Assembly: GCF_000285515.1 (NCBI RefSeq)
Contig: NZ_HE610957.1
Location: forward strand, 718,858-782,857
Origin: Paenibacillus senegalensis JC66
GTDB lineage: Bacteria; Bacillota; Bacilli; Paenibacillales; NBRC-103111
DNA length: 64,000 nucleotides
Reading direction: 5' to 3'
In this document: positions 1 through 9,183 of the stretch, piece by piece
Numbering within the stretch: the stretch's first letter is position 1
Layout of the letters: each line of letters opens with the position of its first letter
Made by a program: the position numbers and the translations under genes
Notes under the pieces: model-generated
The model's input: only the letters and a program-made list of their open reading frames with translations
Databases searched by the model: none
Told to the model about the DNA's origin: nothing

Positions 1-931
1 CAATCAGCCCCTTTGACTGGACGCAGACCACTCGCCGCCCCGCCTTCACCGTGGAATGCATGATGCTTTGCGAGATCACAACATCCTCACCTGCATCCAG
101 ATGCCCTTCCTGGACAAATGCGCAGCGAATGGAGCCGCCGGCCCGGACCACTCCCTTGTTATGGCCCAGCACTCCACCCTGAATCACAATGGAGCCGCCG
201 GCTTCAAGCTCAGCGCCTTCTACTCCGCCTGTGATCCGGATATCACCGGCAGCCTTCACTTTAAACCCGGTAAGCACGTTCCCGCGGATCACGATAGTGC
301 CTACGAAATCAAGATTTCCAATACTGTAATCCACATCGCCGTTCACTTCAAATATTGGGAACACATTGATTTTGCCATTGTCTGTAATGCTGACAACCCC
401 ATCAATTAACGAATATAGATTCAAATTTTCCTCATCGGCCACCACATTCTTGCCAACCTTGAAGCGTACGTCCTTCCCGTTCTTTGCTTGAATTTTGTCT
501 CCAGTCACCGTTTTTCCCGGAACACCCGCAGTCGGCGGGATCCTGAAGGCAAGCCGCTCTCCCTTTTTGACGTTAGTCATGGTATTGACTTCTCTATAAT
601 CAACCTTTCCATCCTCCCGCTCCACAGGTTTGCGATTGTTAACAGTTTGGACCGTAGTCTTTACCGTACCGTCTGTTCCCGGTTGCGGCTTCTCGCCAAA
701 AGCAACAGGAACTTTGGAGGATAGAAATGACCTGGGATCGGCAGCTATGCGGGCGAGCTGCTCAAAATCGATACCATATACGACCGACTTGCTGCGCAGA
801 AGCGCTTCCAGCTGATCAACACTGCACTCCAAGGTTTCCTCACATCGAGTGAAATCCATGTACGCTTCCAGCTTGTCTGAAGAGATAGATACTTCGATAC
901 GCCATGGAGTACCATCGAAAGATGAGTTCAT
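1..931 (-). CDS. FapA/DUF342-family protein, 3' end cut by window edge
   Basis: About 310 N-terminal residues are present and the frame runs open through base 1. The N-terminal third (to about residue 120) is a charged domain typical of DUF342. It is followed by a glycine- and valine-rich repetitive stretch (VNGDVDYSIGNLDFVG, IRGNVLTGFKVKAAGDI, GGVEGAELEAGGSIVIQGGV) with the hexapeptide-like periodicity of a right-handed beta-helix. This is the FapA (flagellar assembly protein A) fold; its biochemical role is poorly defined, with links to polar flagella in other bacteria. ATG at 931 follows GGGATGAGG. It lies 15 bases after sigD and is probably the last or next-to-last gene of the fla/che transcript. 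The family call is firm, the function is not. Confidence 0.85.
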   Translation of the reverse strand, partial: MNSSFDGTPWRIEVSISSDKLEAYMDFTRCEETLECSVDQLEALLRSKSVVYGIDFEQLARIAADPRSFLSSKVPVAFGEKPQPGTDGTVKTTVQTVNNRKPVEREDGKVDYREVNTMTNVKKGERLAFRIPPTAGVPGKTVTGDKIQAKNGKDVRFKVGKNVVADEENLNLYSLIDGVVSITDNGKINVFPIFEVNGDVDYSIGNLDFVGTIVIRGNVLTGFKVKAAGDIRITGGVEGAELEAGGSIVIQGGVLGHNKGVVRAGGSIRCAFVQEGHLDAGEDVVISQSIMHSTVKAGRRVVCVQSKGLI

Positions 932-946
932 ACGGCCTCATCCCTT

Positions 947-1735
947 CTATTCATTCAATAATTGCATTTTAAATCGTCCAAGAGAGCCTCTAAGCCGCAG
1001 TATGGCTTTGGAATGCAGCTGGGAAATTCTCGAAGGAGATAAAGACATCACTTCTGCAATCTCGCTTAATGAAAGGTCTTCATAATAAAACAACGAGACG
1101 ACTGTTCTTTCTTTCTCAGTCAACCGATCAATAGCTTTGGCAAGACTCTCTTTCAAAAAAATTTCGTTCACTTTATATTCAGGGTTTTTGCTCTTTTCAT
1201 CAATTAAAAGAGATAGTCTGGTCTCGGAGTCTTCTTCTTTAATTGGCTCGTCAATAGAACATAGAGTAGTCAGTGTAATATCCTGAAGCATCGTTTGGAA
1301 CTCATGCTCCGAAACTTGCAGATAACGGCTGATCTCTTCATCCGTCACCGACCGCAAATATTGCTGCTCCAGCTTCTGGTAAGCATCTTCAATCTTCTTT
1401 GCCTTCTCTCTAACCGATCGTGGAACCCAATCTCCCTGGCGCAGCCCGTCTATAATCGCACCCCGAATTCTCCAAGAGGCATAGGTTTCGAACTGAAGCC
1501 CTCGTAAATAGTCAAATTTATCGATCGCGTCCATTAATCCAAGTATTCCATGACTAGCCAAATCATCCTTGGTCACATTGTGCGGCATCCCGTTGGCCAA
1601 ACGGTTAGACACGTAATCTACCAGTGGAAGATAGTTCTCCAGCAGTTGTTTCCTCGCCTCGGGCGATTTCTCTTCCTTCCATTGTCTCCATGTTTCCATA
1701 TTGGATAAATGAGAAGCTTGTTTTTGAAGTGCCAT
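947..1735 (-). CDS. sigD: Flagellar/motility RNA polymerase sigma factor SigD (sigma-28, FliA type)
   Basis: 262 residues, the usual size for SigD. Region 2 spans about residues 37-110, including the DLASHGILGLMDAIDKFD core and the ETYASWRIRGAIIDGLR promoter-melting segment. Region 3 covers about 110-190. Region 4 lies near 205-255 with the helix-turn-helix LSLSEIAEVMSLSPSRISQ. SigD directs transcription of late flagellar genes (flagellin, motors, receptors, autolysins), normally held back by the anti-sigma factor FlgM, which is not in this window. It is placed near the promoter-distal end of the fla/che cluster, as in Bacillus subtilis, where that position makes SigD level depend on full transcription of the operon. 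Confidence 0.97.
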   Translation of the reverse strand: MALQKQASHLSNMETWRQWKEEKSPEARKQLLENYLPLVDYVSNRLANGMPHNVTKDDLASHGILGLMDAIDKFDYLRGLQFETYASWRIRGAIIDGLRQGDWVPRSVREKAKKIEDAYQKLEQQYLRSVTDEEISRYLQVSEHEFQTMLQDITLTTLCSIDEPIKEEDSETRLSLLIDEKSKNPEYKVNEIFLKESLAKAIDRLTEKERTVVSLFYYEDLSLSEIAEVMSLSPSRISQLHSKAILRLRGSLGRFKMQLLNE

Positions 1736-1753
1736 GACTTGAATTCACCTTCC

Positions 1754-2191
1754 TTATTTTTCTGAAAGATGACGCAGCGCTTGTGCCATTTCTTCAGCAG
1801 AAGACTCCTTTTTGGTGGTCAGCTTCGGCGGGTCCAGCGGAGAGAAATCTCCTGATTCCTCCTGTCTGCCGGTTTCTATTGCCTGGCTTTCTTCGGAAAC
1901 ATGCTTGGAATCGCTTGTACTTGAATACGATTCGTCAGCCGGTGTTGTAAAATCAATCGCCTGGCCCTTTCCTGCAGAATCTTCAGCAGAGCCTGCCCGT
2001 TTCATACTGTTCCACTCGATCAGCATTCCGATAAACCAGCGGAATGCAAACATAATTGCAAACAAAAATAAAAAGCTATAGAGACTCCGCAATAAAGTAG
2101 TAGTTAAAATATTGTTGGAAAAAGAAGAAAGCAACGTGATCACTGCTGCCGCTGCACCTATATATAAGTTCCAACGGATGGATCCGATCAT
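1754..2191 (-). CDS. Membrane protein of unknown function between cheD and sigD
   Basis: 145 residues. Two hydrophobic segments near the N-terminus (about residues 8-27 and 33-55, separated by LTTTLLRSL) are followed by a polar, Ser/Glu-rich, low-complexity cytoplasmic-type tail that ends in a short predicted helix (EEMAQALRHLSEK). No catalytic motif is visible. The start codon is immediately adjacent to the cheD stop (TAAATG), so it is co-transcribed and probably translationally coupled. In B. subtilis the comparable small membrane gene swrB follows sigD instead of preceding it and has one membrane segment, so I do not assign that name. A role in motility is inferred only from position. Confidence 0.75.
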   Translation of the reverse strand: MIGSIRWNLYIGAAAAVITLLSSFSNNILTTTLLRSLYSFLFLFAIMFAFRWFIGMLIEWNSMKRAGSAEDSAGKGQAIDFTTPADESYSSTSDSKHVSEESQAIETGRQEESGDFSPLDPPKLTTKKESSAEEMAQALRHLSEK

Positions 2192-2680
2192 TTAAATCTC
2201 CCTGCTTCCGTGTTGAACACTTCGGATATGAAGAATTCCCGTGGAACCGTCAAGCTCAATTGTCCTGCCATAATTTCCTCCCGTATCCTCTGCCGTGATA
2301 GGTATCCCATACTGCTGTAATATAGCTTTGCAGGTTTCTACATTTCTGGGACCGATGCGGATCGTATCTTCCCTATTGCCTAATGTGAACATTTGCGAGC
2401 CGCCAGCCAGCTTCCCAACCATGCATTCCGCCTTGGCGCCTTTCTCTTGCATTAAGCGGATCAGCTCCGGGATGGCCGTATCTGCAAATTTGGCCTTGTT
2501 GATCTCTTTGCCCACCGCAATGCTGGATTGAGGCAGCATAACATGCGCAAGTCCAGCCACTTTCACCCTTGGGTCGAACAAAGCCACCCCTACGCAAGAG
2601 CCCAGACCGGTCGATCTTAAGCTTTCCTCACGGCCGGCTACGTTCAAGTCCGCCATCCCTACCTTAATGAGCACCTTCAT
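2192..2680 (-). CDS. cheD: Chemoreceptor glutamine deamidase CheD
   Basis: 162 residues, full length for CheD. The family motifs are visible: GLGSCVGVALFD with the catalytic cysteine, GLAHVMLP with the catalytic histidine, and the downstream AGGSQMF and NVETCKAIL stretches. CheD deamidates specific glutamines of chemoreceptors and, in Bacilli, binds CheC and raises its CheY-P phosphatase activity. The gene overlaps cheC by four bases (ATGA), and pairing of these two partners in tandem is the usual Gram-positive arrangement. Confidence 0.97.
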   Translation of the reverse strand: MKVLIKVGMADLNVAGREESLRSTGLGSCVGVALFDPRVKVAGLAHVMLPQSSIAVGKEINKAKFADTAIPELIRLMQEKGAKAECMVGKLAGGSQMFTLGNREDTIRIGPRNVETCKAILQQYGIPITAEDTGGNYGRTIELDGSTGILHIRSVQHGSREI

Positions 2681-3297
2681 AAGCCAGGTACTCCCAGTGC
2701 CTGGAACAAATGAGAAAAGGTATGCGGGTCGGGGATAAAGAAAAAACTGCCCTCAAGCTGATGTCCGCCTTCCAAAAACACGGTATCGATAAATAAAGCC
2801 TGATCTCCCATCTCTCCATAGGAAAGCACCCCGAAGCTGAGAATAGCACCTGCCATGTCAATGGCTAGAGAAGGAACCGAGGGTGAAAGCTGAATCCCGG
2901 TCAGCTCTGATAAGGAAGATAAGTAAGACCCGGCAAGAATGTTGCCGATCTCAAGCAAAACGGAAAGCTCCATCTCCGTAAACTCTCCTTCCCCGCCTTC
3001 TTCCTTATTTAATAGAAGGTTCATGAGCACGCGTGCGGAAGTCTCCGCAAACAGCAGGAACAGACTTCCTGAGCATTCTCCATCCACTCTTAAAAACACG
3101 GCGACAACGGGCTGCTCGGGACCTCCAACGCTTGCGGATATTTCTTCAAATGATACGATTTTGACTGCCGGAACACTCATATCGACGGGTTTGTTCAATA
3201 AAGTGGACAAAGCGGTCGCCGCATGTCCGGCACCGATATTGCCAACTTCCTTAAGAACGTCCATCTGAAAATCTGCCAGGCGATTGATAAAGCTCAT
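2677..3297 (-). CDS. cheC: CheY-P phosphatase CheC
   Basis: 206 residues from ATG at 3297, which has GAGG eight bases upstream; a GTG at 3300 is the alternative. Two copies of the CheC/FliY phosphatase signature are present: one near residues 14-30 (LKEVGNIGAGHAATALS) and one near 110-125 (LLEIGNILAGSYLSSL), each with the essential Glu and Asn. CheC dephosphorylates CheY-P and, with CheD, forms one of the adaptation loops of Bacillus-type chemotaxis. It overlaps or abuts cheW upstream and cheD downstream, consistent with tight co-translation. Confidence 0.96.
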   Translation of the reverse strand: MSFINRLADFQMDVLKEVGNIGAGHAATALSTLLNKPVDMSVPAVKIVSFEEISASVGGPEQPVVAVFLRVDGECSGSLFLLFAETSARVLMNLLLNKEEGGEGEFTEMELSVLLEIGNILAGSYLSSLSELTGIQLSPSVPSLAIDMAGAILSFGVLSYGEMGDQALFIDTVFLEGGHQLEGSFFFIPDPHTFSHLFQALGVPGL

Positions 3298-3299
3298 CA

Positions 3300-3761
3300 C
3301 TAGACCTCGAATCTCTCCAGTTGGATAATTTCATCCCGATTCAGCACTTCTTTCAAATTCAAAAGCACCAGCAGCTTTTCTTCATCGATTTTGGCTATGC
3401 CATCCAAATACTTGGCTTTAATTCCGCCGACAATTTCCGGGGGCTCTTTTACCGCATTGCCTTCTACATCCATGACATCATTGGCAGAGTCGACGATAAG
3501 ACCGACCTCCATCTCTTGATAAGCGACAATAATAATCCGAGTTTGCTCACTGTACTCTCTTTCTTCCAAGCCGAATCTGCTGCGCAGATCGATAACAGGC
3601 GTAACAACACCTCTTAGATTGATGACCCCTTTAACAAAAGGCGGTGTTTTCGGCACTCGCGTTATGGGCAGCATTCGTTCAATGGTTTTAACCTTATCCA
3701 CATCGACACCGTAATTTTCGCTTCCCAGAGCAAAAACAATCACTTTTAAATCCTCTGCCAT
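3300..3761 (-). CDS. cheW: Chemotaxis coupling protein CheW
   Basis: 153 residues forming a single CheW (SH3-like double barrel) domain. Family landmarks are the N-terminal KVIVFALGSENYGVDVDKVK segment, FVKGVINLRGVVTPVIDLR, and the IIVAYQEMEVGLIVDSANDV strand region. CheW links chemoreceptors to the CheA kinase in the polar arrays. It follows cheA by 25 bases and precedes cheC, the Bacillus order. There is no receiver domain, so this is CheW and not CheV. Confidence 0.97.
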   Translation of the reverse strand: MAEDLKVIVFALGSENYGVDVDKVKTIERMLPITRVPKTPPFVKGVINLRGVVTPVIDLRSRFGLEEREYSEQTRIIIVAYQEMEVGLIVDSANDVMDVEGNAVKEPPEIVGGIKAKYLDGIAKIDEEKLLVLLNLKEVLNRDEIIQLERFEV

Positions 3762-3786
3762 TTCGACAACCTCCCCATTAAGATGA

Positions 3787-5856
3787 CTATTTGATTAAAT
3801 CGTTCGGTTCCAAAATTAATGCGACCTGCCCATCCCCTAATATTGTGGCTCCCGACACAGCAAACAATTGAGTCAGGTATTGTCCCAGTGATTTCAGCAC
3901 AATATCCTGTTGACCAATAAATTCATCGACAACAACAGCGGCAAGCTTCTCTCCTTTGCGAATCACAACCATTTCCAAGGTAGGGTCTGCCGATACCTCA
4001 TGCACAGGGATGTCCAGTACCTCATCCAGGAAAATAACCGGTATGACATGATCTCGGTAAGGAACGAGCTGATTGCCGTGTACCTTGCGGATTTCTTTGC
4101 GGGAGACGATGGCCGTTTCCACAATTGAACTGATAGGCAGCGCAAATTTCTCTACCCCTATGCGGACGAGCATCGCTGAAATGATCGAGAGAGTAAGAGG
4201 AAGCTGTACGGAAAACTTGGTTCCCCGCCCTAATCTGGAAGTAACACTAACCTGCCCGCCAAGCGATTCGATTTTGGATTTCACTACATCTAAACCAACG
4301 CCGCGGCCCGATAGATCTGAAATTTGCTCAGCGGTACTGAAGCCCGAGGCGAACAGCAAACGGAACACTTCCTCGTCACTAAGCTTCTCTGCCTGCTCTT
4401 CACTGATTACATTGCGTTTGATCGCGGTAGCCAGCACCTTGTCTCGATTAATTCCTTTGCCGTCATCCTCAATCTCAATAAATACATGGCTGCCGCTGTG
4501 AAAGGCGCTTAACTGAATAGTCCCTGTTTCCGGCTTGCCGGCTGCTATCCGTTCGTTCGTTGCTTCCAGGCCATGGTCGATAGCATTGCGCAGCAGATGA
4601 ACCAAAGGATCTCCAATCTCATCAATGACGGTGCGATCCAGCTCCGTATCTGCGCCTGTAATAACAAGCTCTACCTTCTTGTCCAAAGATTTCGCAATGT
4701 CGCGGATCATGCGTGGAAAGCGGTTAAACACGGTATCTACCTGAACCATACGGAGCTTCAATACGATGTTTTGTAAATCAGCGCTAACTCTGGCCATATG
4801 TTCGACCGTATCGGACAGCTCCGCCCTGCCAATTTCCGCTGCAAGCTGTTCGAGCCGTACGCGATCAATCAACAGCTCGCTGAACAGATTCATCAGCACG
4901 TCCAAGCGTTCTATATCTACCCGGATCGTGCGGTTAGCCGATGAGGCCCTGGCATTTCGCGCTTTATTCTTGCGGTCTGTCGCCTGCTCATCCTTCTGGG
5001 TCTTTTGGATTTTGCCGGCGGGTGAGCCAACTGCTCCTGCAGCAGCCTTTTCCTCACTTTGCACCGCTGCCGCCGCATTGGCAGCCGCCGCTTCTCTGCG
5101 GCCTTCCTTGACCTGGATCAGCATCTCCTCCGTCACACTTACTAGAATGACCTGCTCGACTTCGGATACGTTCGCTATTTCCGAGCGCAGCTCGGCAGCA
5201 TCCCTCTCGCTTACCAAATAAACAGTAAATTTCTGTTCAAACTTTTCCTGTTCGATGTCTTCTACACTAGGCTCGCTTCCAACAACTTCTCCGCTGTTCT
5301 CCAAGATTCCGAATACCATAAAGCATCGTGCGGCCTTGAGCACACAGTCCTCGCGAAGCGTTACCTCGATTTGGTACACCTTCATTCCGGCGGCGATTGA
5401 CTGCTGCATAACAGACAACTGGAATTCATCCAGTGACAATGTCTGATGCACCTCTCCCTTTGCCGCAACCGGCTCTCCGCCACCGACTATTTGCTGAAGT
5501 ACGGCGATCAAAGATTGAACATCAGATGTTCCGCTGCCGCCTTCAACGATATCTTCTACCATCGCCTCTAGCGCATCTGCGGCCTGAAACAGCACCTCAA
5601 AAATTGCTTCGTTCATAGACAGCTTTTCATTGCGGATCATATCCAGCACGTTCTCCATCTCATGGGTCAAAGAAGCAATGTCCTCAAACCCCATCGTGGC
5701 CGACATGCCTTTGAGGGTGTGTGCCGAGCGAAAAATCGTTTGGACGATAGAAATATCCTCCGGCTGCTGCTCTAATTCGAGTAATTGATCATTCATGGCC
5801 TGCAGATGCTCTCTAGATTCATCGATAAATACAGATAAATATTGATTTACATCCAA
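3787..5856 (-). CDS. cheA: Chemotaxis histidine kinase CheA
   Basis: 689 residues with the complete five-domain layout. The N-terminal Hpt domain (about 1-105) carries the phospho-acceptor His46 in RSAHTLKGMSATMG. A P2-type CheY/CheB-binding domain lies near 140-255, followed by an Ala/Lys-rich linker. The dimerisation P3 region (about 305-370) leads to the HATPase domain with N box LLRNAIDHGLE, G1 IEDDGKGI and G2 GRGVGLDVVKS, and the protein ends with a CheW-like regulatory domain. CheA autophosphorylates in response to receptor state and passes phosphate to CheY and CheB, both encoded in this cluster. No CheR gene is present in the window. Confidence 0.98.
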   Translation of the reverse strand: MDVNQYLSVFIDESREHLQAMNDQLLELEQQPEDISIVQTIFRSAHTLKGMSATMGFEDIASLTHEMENVLDMIRNEKLSMNEAIFEVLFQAADALEAMVEDIVEGGSGTSDVQSLIAVLQQIVGGGEPVAAKGEVHQTLSLDEFQLSVMQQSIAAGMKVYQIEVTLREDCVLKAARCFMVFGILENSGEVVGSEPSVEDIEQEKFEQKFTVYLVSERDAAELRSEIANVSEVEQVILVSVTEEMLIQVKEGRREAAAANAAAAVQSEEKAAAGAVGSPAGKIQKTQKDEQATDRKNKARNARASSANRTIRVDIERLDVLMNLFSELLIDRVRLEQLAAEIGRAELSDTVEHMARVSADLQNIVLKLRMVQVDTVFNRFPRMIRDIAKSLDKKVELVITGADTELDRTVIDEIGDPLVHLLRNAIDHGLEATNERIAAGKPETGTIQLSAFHSGSHVFIEIEDDGKGINRDKVLATAIKRNVISEEQAEKLSDEEVFRLLFASGFSTAEQISDLSGRGVGLDVVKSKIESLGGQVSVTSRLGRGTKFSVQLPLTLSIISAMLVRIGVEKFALPISSIVETAIVSRKEIRKVHGNQLVPYRDHVIPVIFLDEVLDIPVHEVSADPTLEMVVIRKGEKLAAVVVDEFIGQQDIVLKSLGQYLTQLFAVSGATILGDGQVALILEPNDLIK

Positions 5857-5903
5857 TACGTTGCACCTCCATTGTTTAACCGTTTGTGAATGGAATTCGC
5901 AAG

Positions 5904-7004
5904 TTAGCTTTGCACAAGCGCATTTAAGGTTTGGGCAATATGCTGGACCCTAAGCACATGAGTAGTTGCTCCCAATTCCACCGCAGCTCGCGGCATTCCA
6001 TACACGACACAGGTTTGTTGGGACTCGGCAATCAGCGACTCCGCCCCGGATTGCTTTAAGGCCAGCATTCCTTTAGCACCATCACTTCCCATTCCCGTCA
6101 TCAGTACGGCATGTCTTCTCAGCTCCTTGCAGGAAACCAGTGAATCGAACAGCACATCGACTGACGGGCGATGTCCCGACCGCGGACTCTCTTGGGTTAA
6201 GCTCAGCTTGTACCGCCCGGACGATTGCTTAAGGACTTTCAAATGAAACCCGCCGGCCGCAATATAAGCGGTGCCGGCCTCTATTAACATCCCGTCGCTG
6301 GCCTCCACGACCGTTATGGATGAGTTTGCATCCAGGCGCTGGCTGAGCGATTTCGTAAATACCGGCGGCATATGCTGCACGACTACTATGGGAGCTGGAA
6401 AATCGGCCGGAAGTCCGCCTAACACCTGCTGCAGAGCTCTTGGTCCTCCTGTCGACGTCCCTATGGCGATCAAATGTTTGAATAGGTCTGCCGGCTGATG
6501 CTTTGTTTCAACCGGGGATACCGCGGCAGCTGTTTGCTTCTCCGCTGATGAAACAGGTATTCGCTTTGGCTGCAAGGCCGGTCCAGTATGAATTTTCTTC
6601 ACCTGGACTTGTGCGGCACCTATCACTTTGCTAAGAAGATCCTGTTTGACCTTATATAAGTCCAGGGACAGGGAGCCGGATGGCTTGGCAACAAAATCAA
6701 CGGCTCCCCACTCCAGTGCCTTAATAGTTTCCATCGCGCCTTCATGGGTCAGGCTGCTCAACATGACCACCGGTGTAGGCTGTATTTCCATAATTTTTTG
6801 CAGCGCCTGGAGACCATTCATGCCAGGCATTTCCACATCCATCGTTATGACATCAGGCTTTAACCTTTGCACTTGCTCGATAGCATCCAACCCATTCACT
6901 GCAGCACCGATCACCTCTATTTGAGCATGACTCGTCAATAAATCGGTAATAATTTTGCGCATAAATATGGAGTCGTCAACGACAAGCACCCGCCATACCC
7001 GCAT
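5904..7004 (-). CDS. cheB: Chemoreceptor glutamate methylesterase CheB
   Basis: 366 residues. The receiver domain (about 1-120) has the acidic pair at Asp10/Asp11, phospho-Asp56 in TMDVEMPG and the conserved Lys in VAKPSG. After a variable linker the C-terminal esterase domain shows the three catalytic elements: Ser in GTSTGGPRALQ, His in VVQHMPPVF and Asp in TGMGSDGAKG. It removes methyl groups from receptors (and can deamidate glutamines) when phosphorylated by CheA. It sits directly upstream of cheA in transcript order. Confidence 0.98.
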   Translation of the reverse strand: MRVWRVLVVDDSIFMRKIITDLLTSHAQIEVIGAAVNGLDAIEQVQRLKPDVITMDVEMPGMNGLQALQKIMEIQPTPVVMLSSLTHEGAMETIKALEWGAVDFVAKPSGSLSLDLYKVKQDLLSKVIGAAQVQVKKIHTGPALQPKRIPVSSAEKQTAAAVSPVETKHQPADLFKHLIAIGTSTGGPRALQQVLGGLPADFPAPIVVVQHMPPVFTKSLSQRLDANSSITVVEASDGMLIEAGTAYIAAGGFHLKVLKQSSGRYKLSLTQESPRSGHRPSVDVLFDSLVSCKELRRHAVLMTGMGSDGAKGMLALKQSGAESLIAESQQTCVVYGMPRAAVELGATTHVLRVQHIAQTLNALVQS

Positions 7005-7025
7005 GTCTCCCCCTCCTTCTGTCCA

Positions 7026-7946
7026 TCACCGCAGCTTATTTCCGTCCGCTCCCTTCATCCAGGTCATCATCGATTGCAAAAATCCCTTGACTCCCGGAAG
7101 CGGCTTATCTTGAGCGTGAGCCCCCGCCGCGGAGGTATATCGGAGTGCAAGATCCTTAATATTTTTGGCCGCTCTGCTGTTAGGGAAAGCCTTCAGCAAT
7201 GGCGTTTGAAGCTTCACCGCTTTCACAACAGATGGATCATCGGCCACACATCCGAGAACGGGCAGCTCCATCTGCAAAAAACGTCTCGCAGCCAAATGCA
7301 TCTTGTCACCAGTCTGCCTGCCTTCCTTCTCGGCGGTTATCCGATTGATAACCAGCCGGATAGATGGAAGGCTTGTCGCCGCTGCTCCTTCTCCAAAGGC
7401 TGCCGATTTAATCAGCGCATAGGCATCTGTTATCGCCGTGGGCTCTGGTGTCGTGACCACTATCGTTTCATCCGAAGACCAAACGAAGTGAAGCGTCTGT
7501 TCGGATATACCCGCTCCCGTATCCAGCAGCAAAAAATCTACATGTCCATGCAGCAGACTAATTTGCTCAGCGAACCGGTCCTGCTCCTTCTCGGTCATCG
7601 CAACCAGCTCGGATAGTCCGGAGCCGCCTGCTATCAACTGAATACCATGACTTTCATGGATAATATCCCAAACGGAAATCCGCTTTGTTAACATGTGATA
7701 CAAATTGTACTTGGGGCGGATCCCCATCAGCACATCCAGATTAGCCAGCCCCAGATCCGCATCCAGAATCAATACGCGATATCCCATCTCCTGCAAGGCA
7801 AGGGCAAAATTCAGAGTAAAATTCGATTTGCCAACACCGCCCTTGCCGCTCGTTACCGTAATGATGCGGGTGCTTTTGGGGGGATTTTCAGGAATATACG
7901 ATTTTTTTTCCATCAGCCTTCGCAATACTTGCGCCTGATCATCCAT
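7026..7946 (-). CDS. flhG: MinD/ParA-like flagellum-number regulator FlhG (YlxH)
   Basis: 306 residues from the ATG at 7946 (MDDQAQVLRR), which has GGGGGAAG upstream and overlaps flhF by eight bases; a longer upstream frame is open but lies inside flhF. A deviant Walker A motif TSGKGGVGKSNFTLN starts near residue 30, with the MinD-type DADLGLANLD and LLLDTGAGI segments following. FlhG is the ATPase partner of FlhF; it stimulates FlhF GTPase activity and helps set number and placement of flagella. The N-terminus before the ATPase carries the short basic and Gln-rich segment typical of FlhF-activating FlhG proteins. Confidence 0.96.
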   Translation of the reverse strand: MDDQAQVLRRLMEKKSYIPENPPKSTRIITVTSGKGGVGKSNFTLNFALALQEMGYRVLILDADLGLANLDVLMGIRPKYNLYHMLTKRISVWDIIHESHGIQLIAGGSGLSELVAMTEKEQDRFAEQISLLHGHVDFLLLDTGAGISEQTLHFVWSSDETIVVTTPEPTAITDAYALIKSAAFGEGAAATSLPSIRLVINRITAEKEGRQTGDKMHLAARRFLQMELPVLGCVADDPSVVKAVKLQTPLLKAFPNSRAAKNIKDLALRYTSAAGAHAQDKPLPGVKGFLQSMMTWMKGADGNKLR

Positions 7947-9183
7947 TCTCTGCTTCCCCCAACAGCCTTGCGACGATTTTGCGCTCATTTGCAACCTCGA
8001 TATCTTCAGGTACATTCTGGCCGTATGTCAGGTAAGACAGCTTCAGCGGAAACTCACTGATTAAATTCACGACGGCACCGTACGATTCGGTTTCATCCCA
8101 TTTGGTGAACAATACCTTATCCAGCTTGAAATTTAGAAAATGGGAGGTAATCACCTGCATATCCTTATATTTCGCAGTTAAGCCCAAAACCAGAATCGTT
8201 TCGCATTTCCCTTTTGTCTTGAGAAGAGAGTTCAATTCAGAAACGTACATTTCATTGCGATAATTTCTGCCGGCTGTATCGACAAAAATAATGTCCTTGT
8301 CTTTTAACTGCTCATACGCCTTTTCCATATCCCCTGGAGAGAAAACAACCTCTAACGGGACGTTCAGAATGGTCGCATAAGTTTTTAGCTGCTCTACGGC
8401 GGAAATGCGATACGTATCGGTAGTAATGAGCCCTACCTTCCTTTTATGCTTCAGAACTTGCTCCGCCGCCAGCTTGGCAATGGTCGTTGTTTTCCCTACC
8501 CCGGTAGGTCCGACAAGATGGACGACTTGCGTATCCGGTTCAACAGCCTTGCTGCCCGGTCTTTCCAATAACGAGATTAGCTTCTCCTCCACCTTAATCC
8601 GGACGCTGTGCTCCTCTTCTGACTGATCTGCCTCCTGCTCCTTTAAGGGCTCCATGATTTCCTCGACCAGCTCCGGCTTCATATCCTGCGCAAGCAGCCG
8701 TGTTTTTATAGCCAGCCAAGCTTCTGAAGGCTCCGGCTCAATCTGCGTTGCCTCTGCCAATTGCTGCACCAGCCGTTTCATCTGCCTGATTTCATCATAA
8801 AGCGCTGTTTGCTGCTGCTGAGCTTCCGGGTAGGAATTAGCTTTCTGCGGTACAGGGGCGGAAGCCTCTCTCTTGGCAGCCGGCTGAGCATGATTCACGG
8901 GGAATGCATTTACCCGGGATGCAGGCTCTGAATTGGAGAGCTGGAGCGCAAGCGAGCCCTCCGTCCCGAAAGCGGCAGTGCCACGATTCCCTGGCATAGG
9001 AGGTGTGGCCTGAACCGTATCGGCAGCCGCTATCACCTCGATTTTTTTGCTGCCGAACCAGCCCCATAATCCCCCTTGGCGAATCTCTTTCGTATTGAGG
9101 ATGACCGCATCGTTACCTAAATCCCCGCGAATTTTGCTCATTGCTTCCGGCATGGAATCAACGACGTATCTCTTCACCTTCAT
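7939..9183 (-). CDS. flhF: Flagellar SRP-like GTPase FlhF
   Basis: 414 residues. The short B domain at the N-terminus (MKVKRYVVDSMPEAMSKIRG) is followed by a proline- and glutamine-rich linker and the NG domain. G1 is [18 protein letters not shown] near residue 225; the family-specific motifs TTDTYRISAVEQL, FVDTAGRNYRN and LFTKWDETESYG follow. FlhF is the third SRP-type GTPase of bacteria, alongside Ffh and FtsY (both also encoded in this window), and directs flagellar position. It overlaps flhA by four bases and flhG by eight. Confidence 0.97.
   Translation of the reverse strand: MKVKRYVVDSMPEAMSKIRGDLGNDAVILNTKEIRQGGLWGWFGSKKIEVIAAADTVQATPPMPGNRGTAAFGTEGSLALQLSNSEPASRVNAFPVNHAQPAAKREASAPVPQKANSYPEAQQQQTALYDEIRQMKRLVQQLAEATQIEPEPSEAWLAIKTRLLAQDMKPELVEEIMEPLKEQEADQSEEEHSVRIKVEEKLISLLERPGSKAVEPDTQVVHLVGPTGVGKTTTIAKLAAEQVLKHKRKVGLITTDTYRISAVEQLKTYATILNVPLEVVFSPGDMEKAYEQLKDKDIIFVDTAGRNYRNEMYVSELNSLLKTKGKCETILVLGLTAKYKDMQVITSHFLNFKLDKVLFTKWDETESYGAVVNLISEFPLKLSYLTYGQNVPEDIEVANERKIVARLLGEAENG

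Noticed and set aside
1754-2191. Assignment of the small membrane gene as swrB
   Set aside because: swrB follows sigD in B. subtilis and has one membrane helix; this gene precedes sigD and has two.
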